From Planctomycetaceae bacterium (GTDB taxonomy: Bacteria; Planctomycetota; Phycisphaerae; Phycisphaerales; SM1A02), in assembly GCA_002737585.1 (NCBI GenBank), contig NSIA01000083.1, positions 7,002 to 19,872 on the forward strand: a stretch of DNA of 12,871 bases. The letters run 5' to 3'. The translations under genes and the position numbers were made by a program. This document shows positions 6,416-12,487 of the stretch, in pieces. The first letter of the stretch is position 1. Each line of letters opens with the position of its first letter. The notes beneath the pieces are model-generated. The model worked only from the letters and a program-made list of their open reading frames with translations, was not told the origin of the DNA and did no database searches.

Positions 6416-7307
6416 CACCTTTACACTCAACGGAACGGCCATCGAACTTGAGCCCCAAACACGGGAGTCATTTGCATGGCTTGCCGGACAGGTCTACCGC
6501 CGACTCCACGAAGGCCCGCCGCTGCCAGCGATTCTGACGGTGTTTGCGCACGAGGGCACTACCACCCAGGGGCTGCCAACAAACGACGCCCGCATTCAAG
6601 CCATCCTGTGGACCTTGTGGCAAATTGGCATTGCCTCCGCGCGCGTTGAAGGCGATGGCGAGAAGCGCGAAGTCAAGTGGGAGAAGGGTGAGCATGCGAA
6701 CATTGACACCCGCCCCATCATTGAGCACTTCACCGAAGAGGGCATCAAAGAAGGTCGCGCGCTCGCCGCTGGCCTTGTGGTGGTTGCTGGCCGTCACATC
6801 AAAGTGAATGGCATTGAAATGCACGTGAAGATCAATAACTTTGAACTCATCAAGGCGCAGGCTGCTGAGATGGAGAAGCGGCGCACCGACCCAAAGAACG
6901 ATCCAGCCATGGCTGCCGCGAGTTACCTCGCCGAACTTCTTGCACAGGGTGCTGACCAGAACGACCTACGACTCCGCGCCGCCGTTGAACTCGCCGCGGA
7001 CCTCGGAATTCGATCACTCTTTGTGGATGCCGCCACGCGCCAACTGCGTATCGACGGATTCAATGAGCAAGCGGCACTCGCAGCCGCCTATTTCCAGGGT
7101 GCGCCGGTTGAGCAGTTTCAGTCGGCGATCAATCGCGCTCAGGTACTGAACAAAATGGCGTTGGAAAGCGCGCAGAAATCCGGACGTGCGCCAACCGGCG
7201 GTACGGACGCTGTTCGCCCTCAAGCCGGAGCCCCGGATCTGGTGGGAGCTTCTGGAAAGCCTGGAAATCAAGGGCAACCGACGCCATTCAAGCGTCGCCG
7301 CCGCTAA
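6402..7307 (+). CDS. Conserved-looking hypothetical protein, no family recognised
   Basis: 301 residues, function unknown to me. It has no signal peptide, no membrane segment and no cysteine at all. An N-terminal beta-like stretch (TFTLNGTAIELEP) is followed by a predicted helical region with ILWTLWQIGIASARVEG and VKWEKGEHANIDTRPIIEHF. Residues 170-255 are Ala/Leu/Gln-rich helices (AAASYLAELLAQGADQ, LRAAVELAADLGI). The last 45 residues are Gly/Pro/Gln-rich, look disordered and end in RRRR, suggesting a nucleic-acid- or membrane-contacting tail. It starts 5 bases after the fucosidase stop, so co-transcription is likely; a second in-frame ATG at 6411 is an equally good start. Cytosolic location next to a secreted enzyme means the pairing may be positional rather than functional. 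Confidence 0.75.
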   Translation: MPPMPTFTLNGTAIELEPQTRESFAWLAGQVYRRLHEGPPLPAILTVFAHEGTTTQGLPTNDARIQAILWTLWQIGIASARVEGDGEKREVKWEKGEHANIDTRPIIEHFTEEGIKEGRALAAGLVVVAGRHIKVNGIEMHVKINNFELIKAQAAEMEKRRTDPKNDPAMAAASYLAELLAQGADQNDLRLRAAVELAADLGIRSLFVDAATRQLRIDGFNEQAALAAAYFQGAPVEQFQSAINRAQVLNKMALESAQKSGRAPTGGTDAVRPQAGAPDLVGASGKPGNQGQPTPFKRRRR

Positions 7308-7335
7308 CTCTGCCACACTACGCGGACCTTCCGCC

Positions 7336-7387
7336 AATGTGCTCGCGGACTGTCCAAACGGACTTCGCGAGCAATTGTGCGCACATT
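7336..7387. terminator. Nested stem-loop downstream of the hypothetical gene
   Basis: Arms GCTCGCG (7341-7347) and CGCGAGC (7366-7372) pair perfectly. Inside, GTCC and GGAC pair around AAAC. Outside, AATGT(GC) at 7336 can pair with (GC)ACATT ending at 7387. The 10-bp palindrome TGTGCGCACA (7376-7385) lies in the right flank. There is no T-run, so an intrinsic terminator is only one reading; it could be a 3' stabiliser or part of the macro gene's leader. Confidence 0.45.
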
Positions 7388-7438
7388 TACCTCACAGAAT
7401 CCTTGACCTGCGATGCACGGATCAGACCGTTCGCATGA

Positions 7439-7475
7439 CCCTGCGTGGTGATTCAGTGTGGACCGCCACGCAGGG
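7439..7475 (+). promoter_or_regulatory. Hairpin in the leader of the macro-domain gene
   Basis: A perfect 10-bp stem, CCCTGCGTGG (7439-7448) with CCACGCAGGG (7466-7475), closes a 17-base loop. It ends 12 bases before the SD of the next gene. Position suggests translational or transcript-level control; no known riboswitch was recognised. Confidence 0.45.
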
Positions 7476-7487
7476 CTCAGGAATTTG

Positions 7488-7493
7488 AGGAGG
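7488..7493 (+). promoter_or_regulatory. Perfect Shine-Dalgarno for the macro-domain gene
   Basis: AGGAGG lies 7 bases before the ATG at 7501. It fixes that start and stands out because most genes in this window lack a clear SD. Confidence 0.8.
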
Positions 7494-7500
7494 GCAAGCG

Positions 7501-8139
7501 ATGTGTGACAAAGTCGACGGCGAGAGCAACCTGGCCGGCAAGATCGCTGCTACTACCTCTGGATGGCGACCAGTGCAGATTCAACTCCGCACTCCGGTTG
7601 CCGCCAACGCTGCTATGTATCGCACACTGCTTGGTGACCTGCCCGGTCTATCGATCGTGCGTGGGCCGCTCTTGGATGGGTGTGTTGCAGACGCTGTGAT
7701 CGCACCGACGAATAGCTTCGGCTATCTCGATGCAGGGATTGACAGCGCGTTCGCGCGCCGGTTCGGTCCGCGTCTGCAACGCTCACTCCAAGAGCGAATC
7801 GCCTGTGAATTCGATGCTGAACTTCCGGTAGGTGAGGCAATCATCATTCCAACCGGCGACTTCACCATGCCATTTATGGTGGCTGCGCCAGCGGCGCAAT
7901 TCCCTGGATACATTTCCGGGGAACCGTTGATGTACAGCGCACTTCATGCCGCGCTGCGGGCAGTCAATGCCTGGAACCTCGCTGATGAGTGGCCACCAAT
8001 TGAAACAATCGTCCTGCCGGATATGGCTGGTACTAACCATGGATGGCGGGCTGAAACCTTGGTGCTGCAGGTTCGCGAGGCGCTCGAGGCGTGGAATCGT
8101 GCACGTGCCCTGTCCGACCAGCAATCCCGCGCCGCATGA
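7501..8139 (+). CDS. Macro-domain (ADP-ribose-binding) protein
   Basis: 212 residues carrying a macro domain, a fold that binds or hydrolyses ADP-ribose derivatives. The core motif reads ADAVIAPTNSFGYLDAGIDSAFARRFG (about 63-89), with the domain's Asn at 71 and the loop DAGID at 78-82. The second ligand loop is LPVGEAIIIPTGD (108-120), then FMVAAP and a YSALHAALRAVNAW helix. This resembles the ANSFG...GGID...LPVG branch of bacterial macro proteins, not the YmdB/Poa1 type with GGGVD. The N-terminal 55 residues precede the domain and are of unclear role. The start is set by AGGAGG. It stops 6 bases short of the convergent M48 gene. Whether it binds ADP-ribose or removes it from proteins or nucleic acid is not decidable here. 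Confidence 0.85.
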   Translation: MCDKVDGESNLAGKIAATTSGWRPVQIQLRTPVAANAAMYRTLLGDLPGLSIVRGPLLDGCVADAVIAPTNSFGYLDAGIDSAFARRFGPRLQRSLQERIACEFDAELPVGEAIIIPTGDFTMPFMVAAPAAQFPGYISGEPLMYSALHAALRAVNAWNLADEWPPIETIVLPDMAGTNHGWRAETLVLQVREALEAWNRARALSDQQSRAA

Positions 8140-8148
8140 ATTGATTCA
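8137..8148. other. Palindrome spanning two convergent stop codons
   Basis: TGAAT and ATTCA are mirrored around TG. The left TGA is the macro gene's stop and the right TCA is the complement of the M48 gene's stop. There is no room for a conventional terminator between the genes. Confidence 0.35.
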
Positions 8149-10026
8149 CGCAGCGCTAGCAATCGGCGGCATTGGTGCGCCAATGCTTGCACAGACCGCA
8201 CGCAGTAGTTCTGCTTCTTCCACGGTGGTCTGACCATCGGCCGCAACGCACGCAACACAAGCGTCAACAAGATTTCGCTTGATCCCGAGTTTCGCGTTCG
8301 ATAGGCGCTGCAGTGATCCATCAAGGGCGTCGAGCGTGCAAAGATGTGCCGCCGTCTGCGCTGCGGGTAGTAACGATTCTGATCCCCGCGCCGCGCGCCA
8401 TGCCCGCGCTACGCCCGCTTCGTCAGAGGCACCCGACCACGCCAACACGCTGACCACCAACGCTACATCTGCAACTGTCGCGCGCGCAGTGGGGTCCTTC
8501 GCTGCAATTGGTCCCTCGATTGCACTACGCAAGATGACTCGAACTGTCCATTCCAAGCGGTCAACCTGCGAGTCCGTGGCTATGAGCTGCGCCAACACCG
8601 CGCGGAACTGCTGATATTGCGCGGGTGAAAGTTGTATGAGCGACGCCGCGCACAATTCAATGACCGGCAATCGTTGTCGCGGGGTGATCGTCGCGATCTG
8701 CTGAAGTGCATCGGTTGCGCTGGCAAGTGCGGGATCAGTCGCGGCAATACCTGCAAGCTGCGCCTGGCGTTCGCGTTGGTCGCGCGTGAGAAGTAACGAA
8801 CAAATCACCGCCCGTGCACTGAATGGATTCTGCGCAGCGTCGACCACGGATTTGGGCAGCCCCGCGATGAGGCTGTGCGCCATCCCGATGTCGTGTGGGT
8901 TGAGTGACCCCATGGTGCGGCGCGCACCGTGAATCGCCGCGGCGGAAACCCCCTGAAAAGCGGCCACTGGCGAGGCGCGCGTGGTTGGCAACGGCCGAAT
9001 GACTCCTGCGGTCGCCACTGCGGTCGTTGTTGGAGCATTTGCTCCGGTCGCCGCTACCGCCGTCACCCCAGCCGCCACCATCTTGGCACCACGAATACGC
9101 GCAATACGATCCTCGATCGGTGGGTGTGTTGAAAACAACGATGCAATTCCGTTTGCAAAGAAGAAGTGGCTGAACTCCGCCGCTGCCGGTGCGCTCAATT
9201 GACTGCCTGCGCCGCGCGCAATCTTTTCCAGTGCTCCGGCAATGCCATCGGGGTTGCGCGTGTACTGCACCGCGCTGGCATCGGCAAGAAATTCACGCTG
9301 CCTGCTCACCGCCGACTGAATGATGCGTCCGAAGAAGTACCCAACAATTCCAATGATGAAGAGCGCAACACCAATTCCAAGCCCAACAGCCGCACTGTTG
9401 TTCTTGTCGCGCGATGGGCGGGAATACATCTGCGACCGAATCAGAATTCGACCAACCATAGAAACCGCAAAGATTCCACCAAGCCACGCCACTAAGCGCA
9501 TATTGAGCCGCGTGTCTCGATGAAAGATATGGCTGAATTCATGCGCCATGACCCCCTGCAATTCATCACGTGAAAGCGCATGGATACAACCCCGCGTCAC
9601 ACCAATCACTGAGTCTTGCTCTGAATTTCCAGCCGCAAACGCATTAATGGTCTGGTCCTCCATGAGGTATATCGGCGGAACCCGAACACCACTTGCAATG
9701 GCCATCTCTTCAACCACATTGAGGACCCGACGCTCGTCTGGATCGCGTGACGCGGGGTCCACCTGTGTTCCACCCATCGCCTGTGCCACTGCCGCACCAC
9801 CGTGGGACATCTGCGCAAATTTCACTGCTGTACCAACGCCAACGACCGCGAGGACCGAGCCAACCGACAGCGCAAACATGGACGGATCAAAGACGTTGCC
9901 GCGCGACACTGTAAGTGAGAGCACTACATGCACACTCACCACCGTGGCAATGACACCCATGATGAAGAGGGCTACTAGCCAGCTCGTGTTGCGCTTCGCC
10001 CGTTCTTGGCTTTCAAAGAAATCCAT
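8146..10026 (-). CDS. HtpX-like M48 family zinc metallopeptidase with TerB-like C-terminus
   Basis: Membrane-bound zinc endopeptidase, probably in envelope protein quality control. 626 residues, about twice the length of HtpX. Two N-terminal membrane helices (about 16-38 and 50-70) precede the peptidase domain. That domain has the zinc site HEFSH (162-166), two more hydrophobic segments (about 177-195 and 212-236), the third ligand Glu245 in REFLADASAVQYTRNPDGI, and STHPP (299-303). A long Ala-rich linker follows (about 315-370). The cytosolic-type tail ends with VDACVACVAADGQTTVEEAELLRAVCASIGAPMPP, a TerB-like pattern seen in some long M48 proteins. GGAG lies 7 bases before the ATG. lemA ends 16 bases upstream, so the pair is an operon. 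LemA with M48 is an established partnership. Confidence 0.94.
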   Translation of the reverse strand: MDFFESQERAKRNTSWLVALFIMGVIATVVSVHVVLSLTVSRGNVFDPSMFALSVGSVLAVVGVGTAVKFAQMSHGGAAVAQAMGGTQVDPASRDPDERRVLNVVEEMAIASGVRVPPIYLMEDQTINAFAAGNSEQDSVIGVTRGCIHALSRDELQGVMAHEFSHIFHRDTRLNMRLVAWLGGIFAVSMVGRILIRSQMYSRPSRDKNNSAAVGLGIGVALFIIGIVGYFFGRIIQSAVSRQREFLADASAVQYTRNPDGIAGALEKIARGAGSQLSAPAAAEFSHFFFANGIASLFSTHPPIEDRIARIRGAKMVAAGVTAVAATGANAPTTTAVATAGVIRPLPTTRASPVAAFQGVSAAAIHGARRTMGSLNPHDIGMAHSLIAGLPKSVVDAAQNPFSARAVICSLLLTRDQRERQAQLAGIAATDPALASATDALQQIATITPRQRLPVIELCAASLIQLSPAQYQQFRAVLAQLIATDSQVDRLEWTVRVILRSAIEGPIAAKDPTARATVADVALVVSVLAWSGASDEAGVARAWRAARGSESLLPAAQTAAHLCTLDALDGSLQRLSNAKLGIKRNLVDACVACVAADGQTTVEEAELLRAVCASIGAPMPPIASAA

Positions 10027-10033
10027 TACCGGT

Positions 10034-10037
10034 CTCC
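10034..10037 (-). promoter_or_regulatory. Shine-Dalgarno for the M48 peptidase gene
   Basis: GGAG on the minus strand with a 7-base spacer to the ATG at 10026. It lies in the short gap after lemA and supports translation of the second gene of the operon. Confidence 0.6.
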
Positions 10038-10042
10038 GTGCG

Positions 10043-10717
10043 TCAGGAATCGAGGGTGTTTCGTGGCGTTTCCACAGAAGCGGACGCGTTGAAATCTACG
10101 TTTGGTAGCGCACGCGCCGACTGGTCAGCTTCAAAGAGTGCGGCTGCTGTGAAGGAAAATAATCGCGCTACCAGCACATCAGGGAAGACTGCCAGTTTGG
10201 TATTGAATGTCATCACTGCATCGTTGTACGCCTGCCGCGCGAATGCAATGCGGTTCTCGGTGCTAACTAGCTCTTCTTGCAATTGCAGTGCGTTGTTGTT
10301 GGCCTTGAGATCTGGGTATCGCTCCATCAAGATCATCAATTGCCCCAACATCGCCTGCAATACACCCTCTGCATTCGCCAGTGCGAGTGTCGCGCCGGCA
10401 TCACCCGGGTTTGCGATGACGGCACTACGCGCGCTGATAGCAGTGGCACGCGCACTGGTCACCGCCTCAAGAGTGGACCGCTCGTGCTGCATGTAGCCCT
10501 TCACTGTGGCTACCAGGTTGGGTACCAAATCATGGCGCCTGCGCAGTTGCACATCAATCTGCGAGAACCCATTCTGCACACGCACCCGGCGCGTCACCAG
10601 CCCGTTGTAAACCGCCATCAGCCAGATGGCAACAATGGCAATAGCGGTTCCGGCGGCCACCGCAGCCACTAGAACGGGCGAAACGGCAACGATTGTCGGG
10701 GCAGAATGCACGAACAT
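10043..10717 (-). CDS. lemA: LemA family protein
   Basis: 224 residues with the LemA layout: a short N-terminus outside, one membrane helix (about 12-36, ending IWLMAVYNGL), then a long helical domain. The family hallmark is NGFSQIDVQLRRRHDLVPNLVATVKGYMQHE-like sequence (49-79). Further landmarks are LMILMERYPDLKAN (128-140), then STENRIAFARQAYNDAVMTFNTKLAVFP (152-179). LemA proteins are scaffold-like envelope proteins often encoded with M48/HtpX peptidases, as here. Start ATG at 10717 was chosen because it places the membrane helix near the N-terminus as in homologues; a longer frame exists but would overlap the divergent pcp gene. No SD; TAGAAC is 7 bases upstream. Confidence 0.92.
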   Translation of the reverse strand: MFVHSAPTIVAVSPVLVAAVAAGTAIAIVAIWLMAVYNGLVTRRVRVQNGFSQIDVQLRRRHDLVPNLVATVKGYMQHERSTLEAVTSARATAISARSAVIANPGDAGATLALANAEGVLQAMLGQLMILMERYPDLKANNNALQLQEELVSTENRIAFARQAYNDAVMTFNTKLAVFPDVLVARLFSFTAAALFEADQSARALPNVDFNASASVETPRNTLDS

Positions 10718-10724
10718 GTGCGTA

Positions 10725-10734
10725 GTTCTAGCAT
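10725..10734. promoter_or_regulatory. Divergent -10-like hexamers between lemA and pcp
   Basis: Only 25 bases separate the two start codons. TAGCAT (10729-10734, plus) is 8 bases before the pcp ATG. TAGAAC (10730 down to 10725, minus) is 7 bases before the lemA ATG. The two overlap. Neither gene has a clear SD. Confidence 0.35.
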
Positions 10735-10742
10735 CGGGAACC

Positions 10743-11432
10743 ATGATCGGCATTCCCCGCATTCTGGTAACCGGATTCGAGCCCTTTGCAGGCAGCCTCC
10801 TGAACCCCACAGCGCTGATTGTTGAGCGTTTGGCAGCTGAAGGAATCACCGGCGCCATGATGCGTGCTGAAGTCCTACCAGTGGTGGGTGGTGTTGGACC
10901 CGGTTCAGCGCGGGCGAGGCTTGATGCCGTATTGGCGGAGTTTCAAGCTGACGCGGCGATTCACTTTGGCGAGGCGCATACTCGCAGCGAATTCAGTGTT
11001 GAACGCATCGCTATCAACCTTCGCGACTATCGCATTGCGGACAATGCAGGCGTCTGCGCGGAAGACACCCCGGTTGTGGAAGGCGCACCTGCTGCACACT
11101 TCGCAACCCTTCCAATACGGGCGATAGTGGACGCCGTCCGTCTTTCAGGTGTTGCAGCGGGAACTTCTTTGACTGCGGGTAGCTATCTCTGTAACGAGGT
11201 GATGTTTCATTCACTTGAACGGAGTGCAGCCACGGGTTGGCCAGCAATCGCTGGATTTATCCATGTTCCGCAGTTGGAAGAGCAGTTTGCCACTCGACCG
11301 AATGATGCACAGCCGATATCCGCACATGACTTGATGATCGCTACGCGTGCAGCGATTGGTGCCGTTATGTTCCACCTTCGAACCATGCCGCGCGGGACAA
11401 TGCCTGATCGGCATCGACGGCGATTGGGTTAA
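10743..11432 (+). CDS. pcp: Pyroglutamyl-peptidase I (peptidase family C15)
   Basis: Cysteine peptidase removing N-terminal pyroglutamate from peptides; cytoplasmic. 229 residues from the chosen ATG, close to the usual 200-220. The N-terminal strand ILVTGFEPFAG followed by NPT is diagnostic. The expected catalytic triad is present: Glu87 in SVERIAIN, Cys150 in TAGSYLCNEVMFH, and His174 in GFIHVP. IADNAG (98-103) matches the family's RIPDN-G loop. The start at 10743 places GFEPFAG at residue 11 as in homologues; longer in-frame starts would run into lemA. The C-terminal tail (MPDRHRRRLG) is basic and slightly longer than usual. A cluster of hairpins begins with the first base after the stop codon. 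Confidence 0.92.
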   Translation: MIGIPRILVTGFEPFAGSLLNPTALIVERLAAEGITGAMMRAEVLPVVGGVGPGSARARLDAVLAEFQADAAIHFGEAHTRSEFSVERIAINLRDYRIADNAGVCAEDTPVVEGAPAAHFATLPIRAIVDAVRLSGVAAGTSLTAGSYLCNEVMFHSLERSAATGWPAIAGFIHVPQLEEQFATRPNDAQPISAHDLMIATRAAIGAVMFHLRTMPRGTMPDRHRRRLG

Positions 11433-11478
11433 ACGGCACCGCCGCCGACTCGCATGGCCGCGAGTGTGGCGGTGACGT
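11433..11478. other. Stem-loop 1 of four after pcp
   Basis: CACCGCC (11437-11443) pairs with GGCGGTG (11468-11474). Inside, ACTCGC pairs with GCGAGT around ATGGCC. Outside, ACG pairs with CGT across one G/A mismatch. It starts at the base after the pcp stop. There is no T-run, so terminator function is uncertain. Confidence 0.55.
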
Positions 11479-11497
11479 GTGGGCTGTATTTCAATAA

Positions 11498-11533
11498 GGC
11501 GCATGCCGTTGGCACGTTGCCAAGACATGCGCC
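11498..11533. other. Stem-loop 2 of four
   Basis: GGCGCATG (11498-11505) pairs perfectly with CATGCGCC (11526-11533). After a CCG/GA internal loop, TTGGCA pairs with TGCCAA around a CGT loop. Fourteen pairs in 36 bases. Confidence 0.6.
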
Positions 11534-11534
11534 C

Positions 11535-11560
11535 CACCCTGATGTGTGGACTACAGGGTG
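11535..11560. other. Stem-loop 3 of four
   Basis: CACCCTG (11535-11541) pairs with CAGGGTG (11554-11560) around a 12-base loop. The loop begins ATGTGT, identical to part of the right arm of stem-loop 4, so it can compete for that stem's left arm. Confidence 0.5.
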
Positions 11561-11563
11561 CTT

Positions 11564-11595
11564 TGTTGGAACACATGCGGTGATGTGTTCCAACA
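11564..11595. other. Stem-loop 4 of four, 13-bp perfect stem
   Basis: TGTTGGAACACAT (11564-11576) is the exact inverse of ATGTGTTCCAACA (11583-11595), with a GCGGTG loop. This is the strongest hairpin in the window. It is followed by an ACCTTT stretch, not a T-run. Confidence 0.65.
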
Positions 11596-11621
11596 CCTTT
11601 GCTACGATCGCGCCGGCGGGC

Positions 11622-11663
11622 CTGTTCAGCACTGTTCCCCTAAATTTGCCACAAATTTCTCAC
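11622..11663 (+). repeat. Two adjacent pairs of 10/11-bp direct repeats upstream of the crotonase gene
   Basis: CTGTTC repeats at 11622 and 11632 (period 10). AAATTT followed by a five-base tail ending CAC repeats at 11642 and 11653 (period 11). The AT-rich pair ends 14 bases before the crotonase ATG and may overlap its promoter. Confidence 0.5.
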
Positions 11664-11677
11664 TCCGAACATTCTTT

Positions 11678-12487
11678 ATGCTTGCGCGCAGCACCTGCCA
11701 TCATCGAACTTTTGCGATCACGCTTGCTGACCCCAGTCGGCGAAATGCGTTGAGTTCAGCCATGTTTTCTGCGCTGAACGAGCGGCTGATGGTTGCCGCG
11801 CTTGCTGCTGATGATCGTCTCATCACCCACGACGGCTCGCGTATTGGTGCTGATGTATTGGTGATTCGCGGCGAGGGGCATTCGTTCTCCACCGGGTTTG
11901 ATCTTGCCGCTTGCGTTGCTGACACCGCACAATTGCGTTACCTAGTGATGGAACTCTCCCGCACAGTGCAAGCTCTTCGCGCACTTCCCATCCCAGTGGT
12001 CTGTGAAGTCCATGGCGCGGCGCTCGCTGGTGGTTGTGCCCTGCTTGCCGGCGCTGACTTTGTGATTGTCTCGCCGGATGCACAACTCGGCTATCCCGTG
12101 CATCGGATTGGAGTGAGTCCGGCGGTCACTCTCCCAGCGCTGCTGGCCAACGCGGGCACCGGATCAGCACGACACATCACCATGGGTGGATCGATCCACG
12201 ACGGTCCATCGGCCGTTCGTGCCGGGCTAGCTACTCATTGCGCTAGCACCCCAGAATCCCTTGCACACGAATGCAGCGCGCTGGTGAGCAGTCTCTTGTC
12301 CAAAGAGCCAACTGCCATGCGCGCTATAAAGCGTTGGATCAATGAACTTGACGGATCGAACGATGCCACACGCTTCCACCACGCCGCCGAAGCATCGGCC
12401 GCTGCTGCGGAGGGAGACGAGTTTGCAACCATGCTTGGTGATTTCTGGCAGAAGCGCCACAACGCGCCGCCGGTCACGCCTCAGTGA
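11678..12487 (+). CDS. Crotonase-superfamily protein (enoyl-CoA hydratase/isomerase-like) lacking both canonical glutamates
   Basis: 269 residues with the crotonase fold. FAITLADPSRRNALSSAMF is the N-terminal strand. VIRGEGHSFSTGFDLAAC (62-79) supplies the first oxyanion-hole loop. EVHGAALAGGCALLAGADFVI (110-130) is the second, and LGYPVHRIGVSPAV (137-150) follows. In hydratases the loop reads GGGCE and the later one PE. Here the equivalent residues are Ala121 and Val141, so neither acid is present. The reaction is therefore probably not standard enoyl-CoA hydration; isomerase, hydrolase or another CoA-ester role is possible. ATG at 11678 was chosen because upstream in-frame sequence has no domain pattern and contains the hairpins. 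The 3' end overlaps deoC convergently by 14 bases. Confidence 0.88.
   Translation: MLARSTCHHRTFAITLADPSRRNALSSAMFSALNERLMVAALAADDRLITHDGSRIGADVLVIRGEGHSFSTGFDLAACVADTAQLRYLVMELSRTVQALRALPIPVVCEVHGAALAGGCALLAGADFVIVSPDAQLGYPVHRIGVSPAVTLPALLANAGTGSARHITMGGSIHDGPSAVRAGLATHCASTPESLAHECSALVSSLLSKEPTAMRAIKRWINELDGSNDATRFHHAAEASAAAAEGDEFATMLGDFWQKRHNAPPVTPQ

Noticed and set aside
7403..7408. TTGACC as a -35 element for the macro gene
   Set aside because: No -10-like hexamer at 16-18 bases downstream.
7186..7488. 100-codon plus-strand frame overlapping the end of the hypothetical gene
   Set aside because: Overlaps the hypothetical gene in another frame, lacks a start signal, and its unique part contains two hairpins.
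11498..11595. Integron attC-like sites
   Set aside because: The stems are perfect or have simple internal loops, without the GTTRRRY core or extrahelical bases, and no integrase is nearby.
11429..11632. 67-codon minus-strand frame (GTG start) filling much of the pcp-crotonase spacer
   Set aside because: No SD, no recognisable motif, and the stretch is dominated by four hairpins. It cannot be fully excluded.
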